Positions 43,313 through 56,860 of a stretch of 64,000 nucleotides of DNA are shown piece after piece (within the stretch, counting starts at the first letter, position 1; each line of letters begins with the position of its first letter). Location: positions 682,001 to 746,000 of the forward strand of contig JAJKFH010000801.1 in NCBI GenBank assembly GCA_023333565.1, read 5' to 3'. The notes beneath the pieces were generated by a model. The model was not told the origin of the DNA. It did no database searches and saw nothing but the letters and a program-made list of their open reading frames with translations. A program made the position numbers and the translations under genes. The DNA comes from Puffinus mauretanicus. Lineage: Eukaryota > Chordata > Aves > Procellariiformes > Procellariidae.

Positions 43313-46300
43313 GTGTATTTCCTTCCCCACATTGCGGAGTTATTTTTCTGCAGCTGGGGAAGAAATTAGCCCTTATATTGTCATAGTTATTTAAGAAAAC
43401 TCCCTCTTTTCACCTACTCTTCTGCCTCCCATTTCAGGAAAGAATTTTACCAGGGAGTTTGGAAATTTTTTTACAAAAGGAATGTTATGATTTTTGTGTC
43501 CCTTTCTTAAGTGCTAATGTGCCTGTTTTATTTTTCCTTAGTCCTCCAGCCCAAGCAGTCACACGGAGAGTTTAGATTCAGTACTTCCCTCAACAAAGTC
43601 CCTTGTGACTTTCAGCTTCCTTCTTGGGTACCAAATCCATCTCCCCGACCCCTACCCCTTGTTTTCCTTAGGGCTGCAGCTCAGCACATCTGTATTTCAC
43701 TTTTGCCCTTACCCCTGGTATATTAAATTCAGAGATCCGCTACCCATTTCAAGTTAATTTTCATCGTGTCATTCCCCACTTCTGGAAAACCATCTTTCTT
43801 GCACTACTCAAGGGGTTCCAGCAAACCCTTACACATCCAACCTTCCCAGAACTCTTGGTAGGCTCTTGTGGCTCTCACGCCAAAGAGGATGGTGCTGCTG
43901 CTACCAAAGACAGTGGTACTGCTGCCAGCAATTTCTTGGCCATGAGGAGGTTTTCCACAGGACTGCAGTTTTTCCCACCTCCTACATTCCAGAGTATCCA
44001 AAATAAATGAATATAGCACTGACGATATGTTCAGCACGTGACATAAATGCACGTGATATTGCAACAGGAGTTGATACTGACAGGATGGTCATTTCAGCTC
44101 ATCATTCTTGTGGCCAAGACTGTTGGGGCTAATTGACAGAGGGAATGGGGACTGAATTGTTAGCCAGTCCCATTCAGTGTCAGCCTTGCATTTGGACAGC
44201 TTGCCTGACCCCTGCTCTTTCCTTGAGCAGCAGACACCTTTGCAATACCTTGTGAGGTGGTTGGTTGGAGATGGAAGAACATGCATGCTTACTGCCTATA
44301 CCCACGTAGCTTCATTACAAAGTCAAAACTCTGAAGTGGGATTTAGGACCGAGAACTGTGAGATAAAAAGTTGTGTGGCTCCTTACTTTAAATCAAGAAA
44401 GCAATCATCTATCAAGGGTATCTATTTTCCCTGTTTTATCTTCCGAGAAGAAATGTATGGCTGATAAATTTATAGAAGTTAACATGAGCAGGTAATTTGA
44501 AAGGAAATATTCACCACCCTCAAGAAATCCTTTCTGCTCAAATTTGGCTGGCCACCAAATGTCTTGCAGAAGGGCTGGTACTGATTTTTAATTCTCCCTC
44601 CAGTCCTCTGTATTCATAATCCCTCTCTTCAGGTTAACCTCCACTTTATTCTGAAGGGTGCACAACTGGGGAGAGGAGCTGCATTTGGTCAGTAGAAGAA
44701 CATGCAATCCACATATGTACTAAATGCTACAAGAGAAAAAGCAATGTCTATCCTGTCAACTGGATTTAAGCATGGTGGGAATCACGATGAATGTCTGAAC
44801 CGTGATGGCTATTCATTCATTAATGTGTCTCTCCTCAGTGCTTACTGTGTTGCATAAGTCCCTATGATCATTGCGCTATGATTGATCTGCTATAAAAAAT
44901 GAAATGGGCCTTCCTTCCTGTCAGCCTCAGTATTTCTGCATCTCGACCCCAACCCTGGGCTTCTTTGGCCTCTGGGTCTCTGAGTGGCTAGACCACCTGC
45001 ACACTTGATGGATCCTCTTGTACTTACACTCTCTTCATCTTCAGTGGTGTCTACCATGAAGCAGATGTCCTGGATTGATCAGATGAACAATGTCGATTAA
45101 GTATGCAAAGACACCGGAGTGATGAGCTCAGCTTTAAAGACCTTCACTGTAGACATCCAAAGTCTTGGTGCCTGGTAGCCCCACTCTCCCCCACAAGTAT
45201 GGGGTCTGCACTTCTCTCTTTGTCAGTCACATCTGAAAGGGTGGCCTTCTCTTTCTCCCTGGGGGAGATATCTATGACCCTCCTGAGAGGAATCTATAGG
45301 GAATATAGGTTTAATCTATACCTCTTGCTAGAGGCAGCAGGAAAGAGGTGAAAACTCTGTCACTTTGCTGAGTCACATGCCAACATGCTGTACTCACGTG
45401 GCTACATAGTCTTAATAAAACCAGCTATCAATGCTCTAACTCTGGTGGGGTTTGTTTGTTTGGTTTGTTTTGTTTTTTTTCTTTTTCCACTTCTTGTACA
45501 AATAAAAGTCTAAGTGCAATGCATCTCATTAGTGATCTTGTTTTAGGTAAAGCAGGAGAAGACATTGTATAAAGCACTTAATCGAGTAATAGGCTTAGTA
45601 CTACATATTAGGAAAACAGAAAAAGAAATTCCCAGAAGGCTCAGTGCTTTGTGTTTAGCTCACTACCTTACCTAGTTCCTTATCCTGGTAATAGACTCCC
45701 AGTAAAGTAAAATAATGCTTGATAAAACTTACACTTGAAAAAGTAATTTGCTTGGGCTATTGATTTAATTAACTTGAGTCCATTTGTTTAAGCACTGTTT
45801 GTGTTTTAAATGCATAACACAGAACCTACAGAAGAATGTTCCTCACTGCAGTTGAGTACTATATACCTTGCTGCAGTGAGGTAATGTTTGGAGAAGTTGT
45901 TTCCCTTTGCATGTGCCCTGTTGAAAATCTAAGGGTGGAGGGCTAAAATAATCCATCAATGACCTTAGGCCCCAGTTCAAAACTAGGCTGGTGTCTATCC
46001 ACTGGGAGCCCTTTGCGTGCTTGGTTTAATGGAACATGTGGTTCTAACAGGCGGAGTTGGCTGCTTTACATACATGGGGATTTTGTCTGAAATTGGCTGG
46101 CTTTCCTTGTCATTTCAAGAACAAAAAAAAGGCCTTTAAAAGAAAGCCTGAAACCTCTCAGGCTTTGCAAAGCTGATGCCTATTCTACCAGCTCCCTCTC
46201 CTTTTTTGTTAAAATTACTCAGCTCTATTATTTTGTAATGCCAGTATCACTTCAGTAGCTATGAGTCACATCATTCATTAGATCTGATTGAGTAAGTGTT

Positions 46301-48475
46301 CTGGAAGACCTCATCTGTGAAAGATCTTTGGGTGAGAGGTGGAAAGGTCCTTCCATTTTGCCATTTGTAAAGTGGAATTGCGCTTTCCTACTTGGTTTAG
46401 TGCTGGGAAACCGTCTTCAGGTGGAAGAAGCAGCAAGTAAAAGAAGGTAATTTTAGGAAACTTAACCCTTTAGTACAAGAGTGTATAGACAGTTGCCTTG
46501 GCTCTGTGATTGCTAATAAGGGATGAGAAAATGTCAGATACCTCATTTTCTCTGTGTCTATATTTAAGGCTGAGAGGTGGAGAGTGCAACTTTCAGCAGT
46601 GGCATTCTTTATTCCCATCACTCACTTTAAACTGGGAGTTAGTAGTGTTCTGTGGATGTGTCTCTAAAAACTGTAGAACTGATTAAAAATAATATTTCTG
46701 TAAGATTTTACTGGGCTAGTACAGAATAAAAATTGTGGAGGAAGGTTACAACTGCCTATTGAGTTCTGTGCCTCTCTTTTGTGGGCATGAGACTAAAGAA
46801 CTGCGATCGCCCTAAATTACTGAACTTTCTTTGCACAGAGAGTAGAAATTAAAAAATGTCCCCTCCTCCAAGCACTGCAGAACAAGGCATCACAACTCTG
46901 TCATCTGGGGACCCTGGCAGAGCCCCAGAGAATGGCTACATCACGGAAGTTTTGCCTGGAAGGCTCTTCAGCCCAAATTTCCTTTCATGAAAGTTGCCTA
47001 AACGTATTTCAGGCTTGACACTCAGATTTTGAGAAATAAGGGTGGTATTGGAACCTGCATAGGACGGACTGAAAAGAAAAAAAACACCTTTTTATTCTCT
47101 TTCCTGTTCAGTGCACCATATTCTTCATAAAACTCAGAAGGTGGTTTTGATTTTCTTCCTCTAGCATGATATAATTTTATATTTTGTCCTGATACTTCAT
47201 TTCCCTCCTCAGCCACAAAGTTGCCATTTTATACCATCAACTAATTGTTCATTAGAGTTGAAGAGGGGAGAGGAATTAGACACCTCCACAGAAATCCAGA
47301 AGTCCCTTGGTGTCTGTGATTGGGTTCATGTAGCTAAGTGGACAGGTTTATGGCGCAGCTGGTAACCTGTACTCCTTTGACAGTCAAAGGAGATATAGTC
47401 CATCAGGCCAATGAAGTGCCTCTAACGAAACACTCTCATTAGGTTTTGCAGTGAGGGCCTCATCACAAAGGTATCGATATTTCAATTCGTTTGGAGAACT
47501 CTCAGCATCCTGGAGGTGCCTGATGCTTACAGACTGCTGGCCTTCATGGTCAGTGATGCTAATGCTCAGTTAGTTATGAGCAGGTTCATGCTCTTAAAAA
47601 ATGCTAATGTCTTTACTGTTAGAGAAATAATTTCACAGTCAGCAAAGGTTTGGACAGGAAGAGCTGTTGGTATTATTCCTCTTCTTGATTTAGATTCTCA
47701 TGGATTTTGTAAGTGTTTTGATTAGTTTATTTAACTCCTATTATTCAATATCTCTATGCCTAAAGAGAACTTGGAGCAAGCAGACACTACGACTTATTCT
47801 ATCTATTTCCTAACATGAAAGATATGTCAGAAATTTTTAAGATTGCAGATCCAGATGTAAGGAGCTTAGGAAATGACAGCCATATCTCTCCCTCTTTATG
47901 CATCATTTAATGAGACATACGTAGAAAAAAACATGTGAAGGTGCAGCTAAAGATTATGTCATGATACATTCCTGGGACAGACTGCTTGCTTTGTATGGAA
48001 TTTCACAGGGCTTTCTTTTTAAAAGCTGATGTCATAAAGTTCACTGTGTAACCACTAGCGTGACATCTGTTGGACCTCAAGAGAAGATCTGAACATTGGG
48101 AAATTGTTGCTTCCTCATGAGTATCACGCTGTCATCCTCTGGAGTTTTGAAATTTGTTCTACTAGGTGCAGATATTGTTTTTTTCATAGCAACATAGCAA
48201 AGATTATGTACGAGCTCTAATGTAAGAGCTGTGCAAGATGCAGTATAACGTTACAAATTCCCTTAGCCGTTCTACGTACTGCGAGCCACTCTGCTCCTCC
48301 CCAGTTCAGCTGTGAAAGCACCATTCGCAATGTTACTGGCCGGTCTGGGTAGCACATCTCTTCAAGCCGTACAAAAGGGGAAACCAAAAGGGGGCTGGGG
48401 GACTGTTGGTACCATATTGATCGTGTGCAAATCTTTCTCAGTGCTGTTGAGAAGGAAAATAAAGAAAAGGAACAG
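43313..48475. other. 5-kb intergenic stretch, no gene seen
   Basis: No exon or recognisable mobile element was found. A T/G-rich simple tract, (GTTT)-like and then T-rich, lies at about 45447-45488. Open frames are all under 100 codons and without motif. Confidence 0.5.
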
Positions 48476-48570
48476 CTTTTAAATAATTAATAATTATATT
48501 AATTAAATAATATTAAAGCAAGTAAATGCTAGCTTTTTTGTTGTTATTTAATAATTTTTAAAAAGAGCTT
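48476..48570. other. Very AT-rich patch with overlapping ATTAAT/TTAATTA motifs
   Basis: The patch is almost free of G and C, with repeated TAATTA-type cores such as AATTAATAATTATATTAATT. TAATTA is the core bound by many homeodomain proteins, so regulatory use is conceivable, but simple AT-rich sequence gives the same pattern by chance. Confidence 0.35.
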
Positions 48571-51500
48571 ATTGTCTAGCCAAGCAGGATTTTTACTGCC
48601 TTAGTGAAAGGAATCATAAAATCCATAATATGTCCTCTTCCTCCCCCCCACCTCCTTGTTGAGCTGTCTAAGATATACTTGGCCAGCTGCTGCAGCATAC
48701 CGGTACTTTTAAATCCAGGCCATCCATCTTGTTGCAATCAGTGAGGTCAAGAAAGCTTTGCAGAATCAGCTTTTTTAGGCTCTATACATGTAAAAAAAAT
48801 AAAAGCCCCTACTTTTGAGCTGAAGAATTCATTCAGCAAATTCTTCCTTTAATCACAATCAAGCCAGATTTCTATTAAAACTCACTCAGCACTTGACTGC
48901 ACATGTTATAGGAACCACAGTAAACAATGAGGTATTAGTTGTCTTTTTTCCTTTCCTTTTCCTATGACCCTTAAATCTGTACAATATCCATCGAGTGCAA
49001 CTAACTACAATCCCCGTATTTAATCTTAAAATGTAATTAAACCAAAGAAGCGTGAAATGAAAAGCAATCAGACAGAAAATATGGACTCCAGTCAGAGCAC
49101 TTGTGTCTTTTGTTTTGGGAATATAAATTGGACTGTTTGCATAACTTGGATGAGTCTGATCACAGTAGTACTGGAAACCCAAGCCAGTTGTTGAGGAGAA
49201 AAAACAGATTCAATCTATAGATTTTCCATTGTATAGTGGACACAAAGCAGCCAAAGTTGCCAAAAGTCTTCTCTGGTGTTGAGTCAAGCTCGGACCGTAG
49301 GGGGTGAGCCTGTGCTGGGAGTCCATGGAGAGGCTCCATCACAGTTCTTGCTCTCCTGGGGAGGCACCAATTGCCAGCCCTGCCAATTTGGATTATTACT
49401 CTGTAATTGCTGAGTCAGAAATTATAACAGTGGGCGTGCACTCTCAGCCAAATGAACAGCGGCAATGTCTGTTTTGGTTTGGCCTGTTTCTCAGGTCAGA
49501 TCTTAGCCATATTCTCCTTTGGATTCCTATCTTATCTGATCTTCACTGAGGAGGCTTTGAAGCCATTAAACAAATAGTTTAATGCTTAATCCTTTTTGTG
49601 CCAAAGTTCCCAGCCTGAAAAATAGAAAAAGAAAGAAAAAAAGAGAAAATAATTCCTGGTTTTGGGAACTCTTTGGGCAAGGTTTGCATGCTTTATATGT
49701 GCACATCTCCCAGCCTAGTGGGAGCTTCATCTCTCTTGACTATTTTCATGTTACCAGGATCTGTATAATAAATGAACAGTTCATGGCCATGTTGTTTTAT
49801 GCTACAGATCAGCCCATTTGACTCAAAAATTAAATAACAATAACACGAACATCAGGTACTGATACAGATAATAAAGCTCTCAACCAGCATATCTAAGAGA
49901 GCTTTATAGAGGTGGTCAGGTACTGTGGTAACTAGTCTGCAGACAAGGCAAACTTGTAATACTCAATGTTGTCTTTCTCAAAATAACACAAGCAGGGGTC
50001 CATTTGTCCTTATCTCCATCCTTATTGTGCACTGGCTGGGATATAAACTGTTCAGGTGGCAATTTTTTTTTTTTCAGCATTATCTACAGTCCCACAGTGG
50101 GGAGGTGGCTGGTAATCTTATATACATGGTTTTAAAACAAACCTACTGTGTATCCTTTCAAGAACCTTAAAATGAAAGGAAGGTTTTCTCCATCACCTTT
50201 AGCAGATTTCACTCTGTTGGTAAATTCACTTCTGCATTTGGCCTATATCCACCATTAGTCTTTGGCAGAATTAGGATCAATTGCATTTGCTGCACCTCGT
50301 GGATGGACAGTGCAGGGAAGCATGTGAATATCCGTGGAAAAATATCTTTCTAAACAGCTATTTTTATCTTAATTTGTATCAGGATTGTGAAAAATCTCAC
50401 CACTGTGTTGTCCTTCTAGGCTGCTAATCTAATTAACATGAGCTCAAGAAGTTTGGGGATTAATCCTGCATTTATCTATTACTAGGGGTAGCAGTTAAAG
50501 AGTAGGGAGATGTGCAGCAGCAGGGAAAAGGACAGCCTCATGACCTTGTCCAGGCTGGTACACCTCGGTTTGGGGAGGACCCTGGGAGGGAGGAGCTGCT
50601 CCTTCCCAGCCAGCAGCAGAGCTCACTCAACTGGGGAAAACCCCCTTGATGTGAGGATGCAGTGTGCGGAGACTGGGAGACATGCAACGGGGCTGTAGAA
50701 GAGGTGGTGACCAGAAAAATCTCAAGGGGGTCAGGGAGCAGACCCACATCCAAGCCTTCAAGGGGAAGGAAGGAAAGAGACCTTTCCTACAGGCCCTGAG
50801 GGATGCAGAGTCTGTTGAGACCCAGAAGTTGCTGAAGGTTGCTGGGCTGAGACCCAGTTGAGAGGAATGGACCCACCATGTGAGGACCGGGACAGATCTG
50901 TTTACAACCCCTTTACTTTCTGGTCCTGGTCCATCACATCCATAAGACCCAAGTTTCATCCACCTAAAAGTTACCTCCTGCTAGTGTGTTCTCTGACAAA
51001 GTGCAGAACTTGGGCTTCAAAGACCTCTGGGTGTTTTTGATGGGGAAGATGGAAGTAGAGCCCCCTTAAAGCCTGATGCCTTCTCACAGCTCCAGAGAGC
51101 TCAGACAGGCTTACTTTGGGAGTCAAGCCATACTGTCCAGCAGGGACTCAACCCTCAACCTTCCCCAGCACCAACCTGAGAGCCTCCCTGGCAGCAGGTG
51201 GTGGAGGAGAGGAGTCCATCTTGTTATATGAGAACACCATGTGCCTGGGAAGTGTTGGGAAACAACTCAGTGCAGCCAAATTTCTGACCACAAAGCCAGA
51301 CCTCCCCCAGTAGGATTGAGTAGAGAAGAGGGAAATCCTGAAAGTTACCAGTGGTGCCTTGCACTTGATAATTTCTGCAGTTTAACAGGAAGGAATTCTC
51401 TGTATTTTTCATCTGGTAGTTTTAAGATGAAGCTTCAGTGCAAAGGGAGGAGGAAAGCAGGTGAAATACAGTGTGTTGCTCCACCGACTGCTCATCGGGA

Positions 51501-51590
51501 GGGTGTGTTGGCCATTGGCTAGAGGAGAGGTGCTGGGTTTGGTTAGGGTCTCTGACTACCCACCTCTCCAGTCTGGCAACATGACAACAC
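48571..51590. other. Intergenic DNA, no gene seen
   Basis: An A/G-rich tract lies at 49619-49651. From about 50480 to 51320 the sequence is GC-richer and purine-rich, with only short open frames; I cannot assign it to any family. A perfect hairpin lies at 49871-49907. Confidence 0.5.
49871..49907. repeat. Perfect 11-bp inverted repeat (hairpin) with possible MIR-like flank
   Basis: ATAAAGCTCTC (49871-49881) and GAGAGCTTTAT (49897-49907) are exact complements around a 15-nt loop. The right arm continues into AGAGGTGGTCAGGTA, and later CTGCAGACAAGGCAAACT, which loosely follows an old SINE tail (CTTTACAAAGGTGGGTAAGTA, then GCAGATGGGGAAACT). The hairpin may therefore lie within an old repeat. 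Confidence 0.6.
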
Positions 51591-52870
51591 CACAAATTAA
51601 TTTATGTTCCTCGTTCTTCCCACTTCTGGTAGGGCTCTTCTCTCCTTTCTTCTTTCAGTTTTCCTTCTCTCTGATCTTTTTCTCAAACTTTAATTCTCTT
51701 AGTGTTTTCCTCCCTGCACTGCCAAGCACTGTCTCCTAATTTCTCCTTTCATGGCAGCTCCCTCTTATCTTCTTTTGAGCCCAGATTAGTTTTGTTTAGT
51801 ATCACCCGGTGTTCTCTCACCAGCTCTATTCTTCCTCTTTACAATCCAAACTCTTTTTTTCCCAGGAGGCCTGGCTCATCCCAGCTCTTTGAATTCAATT
51901 AATTGATCTCCATCAGCCAGATTGCCGTTGGCAAAGAAACCCAGCACGCTGACTGTCTCTGTGTTTTAACTTCTGTTTTATCCTCATTTAATTTGTGCCC
52001 TTTGCAGCTTACTGAGCCCTAATTACCTCTGCTACCACCTCACCGTATTCAATTATAGCCGCCATCTCACTGACCCGACGTCTCTGTCCTCATCAAATCT
52101 CACCTCTCTGACTTTGCCCATTACTTTTGTACAATGTCAGTACCTTCCACGGGGACCTTAGTTCTCCCATCTTTCACTTCATTTTCTTGACTACTCCCAA
52201 GCACGAAGGACATGCTTGCTTTGTGTTTCCTTGCCTTCACCTCTCCCAGCTATCGTGGGGTCCACCAGAGCATGGACAGACCAGTGGCACTCAGACAGTG
52301 GCTTCAACCAGCGCACCTTGACCTGGCTTGAGGAAACTGATCTATACACCAGCATTTTATAGTAAGGGTAAAAAAACCTCCCACACCCACTGCCCAGCTG
52401 TGATAAACCCTCAGATGCCCATACAAAGCTATTTAATAAAATTTTTGTAACACTTTTCTGGTGAAAGCTATCCCACTGGTGCCTGGGTACCTCCTCTCCT
52501 ACTTTCATCCTCTTACTATTATCTCTTCTCCCACTGTCCCATCCCACTGCTGCCAGGTCACGATCCCTAGATATGCCTCTTTCAAATAGGCTAAATTTCC
52601 CTCATCCTTCACTCCCTGACCTATTTTTATTCTATTCTTGCTCTTTTCCTTCTTACTAGCCCATCTATAGCATGGAAGGGAGCTGCACACTGGCACAGCA
52701 TTTCCTTCTCTCACACCTTCGCTGTTGCTCTTCTCTTTCTTCATTCTGCTCTGTTTGTTTATCCCTAATTTTGTTATCTTCTCTGGAAAGGCCAATGACT
52801 TGCTTGTAGGTAACATCCTTTCCTTTTGCCCGTTTCTAATTCTTACCTTTATTTTCATATGTCCTGGCTC
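51591..52870. other. Pyrimidine-rich (+ strand) tract region
   Basis: The + strand is strongly C+T-rich over more than 1 kb, most clearly at 51600-51880 and 52480-52860. This gives purine-rich complement frames (52191-52547 and 52505-52858, minus) that stay open because of composition. No coding motif is present. Confidence 0.6.
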
Positions 52871-55800
52871 CCATGATGATGATTTCTGAGTGATTTATGG
52901 GCTGTTATTTGGAAGTAGGGATGGTTCACCACTTGAAAGACTGTTAGCCACAACACAGAAATGCCTCTGAAGGTTTATGTCTCACTCAGTTGATCCTTCA
53001 AAGTGCCTGGGTTTGACCATTTTCCTCCTCTCCATCCTTTCTTGCCTCTTGCTCTGAAGCCCCTTCATATGGGTGAATCAGGCTCTAGGTTATGCCCACA
53101 GCTCCATCCTCCTCTTTCTTGCTAGTGCTTGTGTCTCTGTAGGTCACCAGAAGTAATCTTTATCTACTGATGCCAATATACCATGGTCTGTGGTGCCTCT
53201 GTATCTGTTAATTCCACTCATCTCACTAGTGCTTCTTGAAAAAAAAGAAATTCTGTGACTGGCGACTGCTGCCGTAGTGCCCCATGTCGGGGATGTTATG
53301 AGAGAAGAAGATCCAGGCATAAGGACCTGTGGCAGGAGCCCAAGCCTATTAAAAACTTTCAATTTGTGTAATTTATTTCTGTTTTTGTAATACATCTCAG
53401 AGGTGAGGAGAGTCTGGGCAATTACCCTTTCTAGGTTGCACGAGTCCCAAACTCATTAATCAGGTTTCTCATTCCTCACAAAGGTCCGATTCCCATTTCA
53501 GCTCGTTTCTCTATTAGATGTGGGGCTTTGTCACTGACCCCAGGAGCTCCACTCCTCTGGTTTGGCTGAAGAGCAGTGCTGGTTTCTCACGGTGCTGATG
53601 GTGAGAAGTAACCATGAGGATATTTGCATACCACAGGCGTTGTGTTGTAGGTTGTGTGTAAAACTCACCTGCCTGGGTCTTTTGCTGTGTGCAGGGAGTC
53701 GAGAGCCAATGTCCTGCAGCTGAGCCCCACCTCAGGGAAAGTCTCCAATAACGACTTTGAGCTTCTCTCTCCCGCAGTGAAAGCAATTGCCCTAAGGGGA
53801 GGGTGGCTCCTGAAATCACATGCAAATTCCCCAGTTGCTAGTGCAATCTCGGATGAATACTTTCCTGTGAGGGAACAGGCTGTGAGATTTTCCCTGAGTT
53901 ATTTTCTTACTTGGGGCTCACTCCAGAGGCATTGAGCAGAGTTACTGCTCAATCTCTCACTCGTAAAGGAGTGAAACATAGCATGCCAGGTTCTTCCTCT
54001 GACCTTATGTTAGAAGAGAAAGTGCTTTTTAGTACTTTTTCTTTTTGACATGACTCTACTCCTTTGTCTCCTTCATGTTCTTTCTGAACATTAAGCTCCT
54101 ATTGCAATCCCCTTGCTAACCACAAAAGTCTTTTTTTCCTCCCTCCCTTCACTTTGCTGTGCTATTAGAGAGATACATGAGAATAAACCAAAGGAAAGTG
54201 TAAATTTGGAAAATACAGAGCTGTTTTGATTATCTGGTTGCTTTTGTGCTTTCCTTGAAAATGCTATTTCTGTGTAGGATACTGGGTTTTTTAATGAGAG
54301 GAGAACTTTCTGCTTTCACTGCTCATTGAGATGTTTTGTGGTACACACAGGTACAAAATATGACAGCAGAGCTTCAGGTATGCTCAGATTCCCATTTATC
54401 CCAAAGCTTTGCATAAAAACGAAGTATTACGAGGTCATTGAATGAGTCTCTTTCTAAGGCTCCCAGAGCAGGCAGTCTGAACCCAATCCCCTCCCAGGGC
54501 ACAAAGAAATGAGATCTTCAGCCCTATTGCAATATTTATCCCAAGGCACCAGAGAGCAACGACAAAGCTTAATACTGTAAGATATTACAGTAGCATTTTT
54601 ATCATGTCCAACTTACGTCTCAACTTTGCTTTAATTTACTTACCTTTAAATTCAGTGTATTTATGGTCCAAATGTGTACTGTGGCTATTTCTGCCTTGTA
54701 AAAAATAGATAACGTGTGTGCTTACAGCTTCTCATAAACGTGTATAGAAACACATTATGAGGGTCAGATTTTCCCCAGGTACTAACCAACATTGTTTCAT
54801 TAACATGTTTGTGATATCAGCCAACTTCCACTGCTTAGAGCTATTTATAGTAATCTCCCCCTTTATACAATGCATGGGTGTCGAGACCACAGTTACCAAC
54901 AAAACAGTGAAGAATTGGGTCAGACTGGAGTGTCTGCACCTACTGCAACATGAATAAACTACTTAAAAATGGTGGTGGTGCTATAGGCCCCAATCGACGT
55001 ATAAATTGGTGAGTGTTAAGTGTGTGGGCTTGGGAGCTTGGTGCCTGGAAGGAGGGATTCGGAGTTTTACTACCTGTTTCCTTATGGATGTGCTGTAAGT
55101 GAAGCAGAATGATGCAATGACGATGGCACCGGGTGATTTACCCAAGGTGGTGTCCGATTTGGGGCATATGCTTAACCCAGCCACAGTCTCTGCTCACTGC
55201 AGTGAAATAAAGGTACTGCTCCTCTCCTCTATACTGAGGACCTTAGAGAAGAGCAGCTTTTATTTTTTAACGTAAAGGCCTCATTGAGAAAGACAGGCTG
55301 TATCTGTACTGATGTATTGCCTGTGAGGGTGGACACCAGAGCTCTTCTGTTTTGATGACGAATTGTAAGCACTCCTGCCAATTTTTGGGTTCTCTGGGGG
55401 AAGAGGTAGAGGCAAACCTCTATGACTTCCATGAATACTAAGGTTTTGTGAAACCTGCTCCTTTCCTAGCCTGGCTAATGGAGGCTCTGCCTTGCTGTCA
55501 TGAAAGACAATTCTACGTGTAATGCGCTTTCGCTCCCCACACTCCTCCCGGCAATTTTCTTCCAAAGCAATCTCAGAGTGGTAATTTGGGAAGCCATGCT
55601 TTAAGTTTCCAATTCCTCTGTTGAGAGACCTCTTTCAGAGCCCAGGTCACTCCTTTAATGGTGATTCACCTTTTGTCACCCTGAGCAATAGGTTTACTAC
55701 TTCACAAATTTAAAGTAGGCTCAAAATGACACCCTCCGTTCTGACGTGCTGGCAGAGCTACAGCACTGAAAGATGGCAGCAAACCCCAGCCCCTCTCCTC

Positions 55801-56860
55801 TCATTTAGGAGCTCTGCCATCCTTCGGAGCAGGTGGAGGGATGTTTCTTACCTTTTGGGACATCTTCTGCGTTTTAGGCATCTGTCGTGCCTTCAGGCTG
55901 TTGCTGCACTTTGTGCCCTGTTTCCCTTTAGGGTGGATGCATGGGAGGGGATGCAGATGGCGGAGGGTGTGCTGAGCGTGGGATTTTACTGCTGGGCTTT
56001 AGCTGGAAGCATTAGCTGCATATTGCTCTGGAGCTCGGGCTGGAGTGAGGAGGAGACAAGGAAAATGGGTGTTGGGGGATGCTAAGGATAAAATGGTAAG
56101 GAAGGGAAGTGATAGTTAAGCAAGGAACATGGTCCTCCAAGCAGGGTCTCTCCTGGAGAGCATTGCACAGGAAAAGGGACTGTAAGCAAAGTGAGAAAAA
56201 TAGCTCTATTTTTGAATGGAAGACCTTAAGGAAGCTATGAAAGCCATTGATGAGTGAGAATAAAATGGTTCAGTCCATTTTTTATATGTGTATTAATTAT
56301 CTGTGCCTGACTATGTCTTGGGACCAGGCAGTGATTCAGTCTTGCTTGTGCTTGGGGGGGTGCAAGGACCTGAGAGCCAAGACCCCATTACTCAAGATTT
56401 CCCATGGCTGAAAGACAGCTTCATCCAAGCAGGCAAGGCCTGGGACATTCTTGAGTCTCTCATTAACTTTCCATGTCCTGTGTTCAGCTGATAGGACTTT
56501 GGGTGGCATCACCACGTACACACAGCCAAGTTCCCAGGGCCTACTCTGGTCTTCTTCCTTGGCTCCTGTTTGCAGATGACTTAGTACAAAGGGGTTACTA
56601 ATTCCATTTAGATCTTGTCCATGCTTTTCCAGTGTTGCTGCCAATAATGATTGAACAAACTTAAAGGCTAACCTGCAATGAATGATGCTTGCTAAAGAAT
56701 AATTCACTAATTCCCAGGATCATACCTTGATGAGACATTTCTTGTCCTCAGGGAAAACGAAGACTTATGTGACTGGTGCCTGAACTGGATACAGGGCACA
56801 GTCTGTAGCTCCTCATCTTCCTGGGAGCTTTGTTCCAGGACCACTGGTAATTTCTTCAAG
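52871..56860. other. Intergenic DNA, no gene seen
   Basis: No exon or young repeat is recognised. GGGTCAGATTTTCCCCAGGT at 54761-54780 loosely resembles the start of an old amniote repeat but is too short to annotate separately. Confidence 0.5.

Noticed and set aside
50480..51320. GC- and purine-rich patch considered as gene or retroelement
   Set aside because: Only short frames in all readings, no motifs and no convincing splice sites.
52191..52858. Two minus-strand frames of 118 and 117 codons
   Set aside because: The minus strand is purine-rich here, which lowers the frequency of T-containing stop codons. Low-complexity Lys/Glu/Arg-rich translation with no motif.
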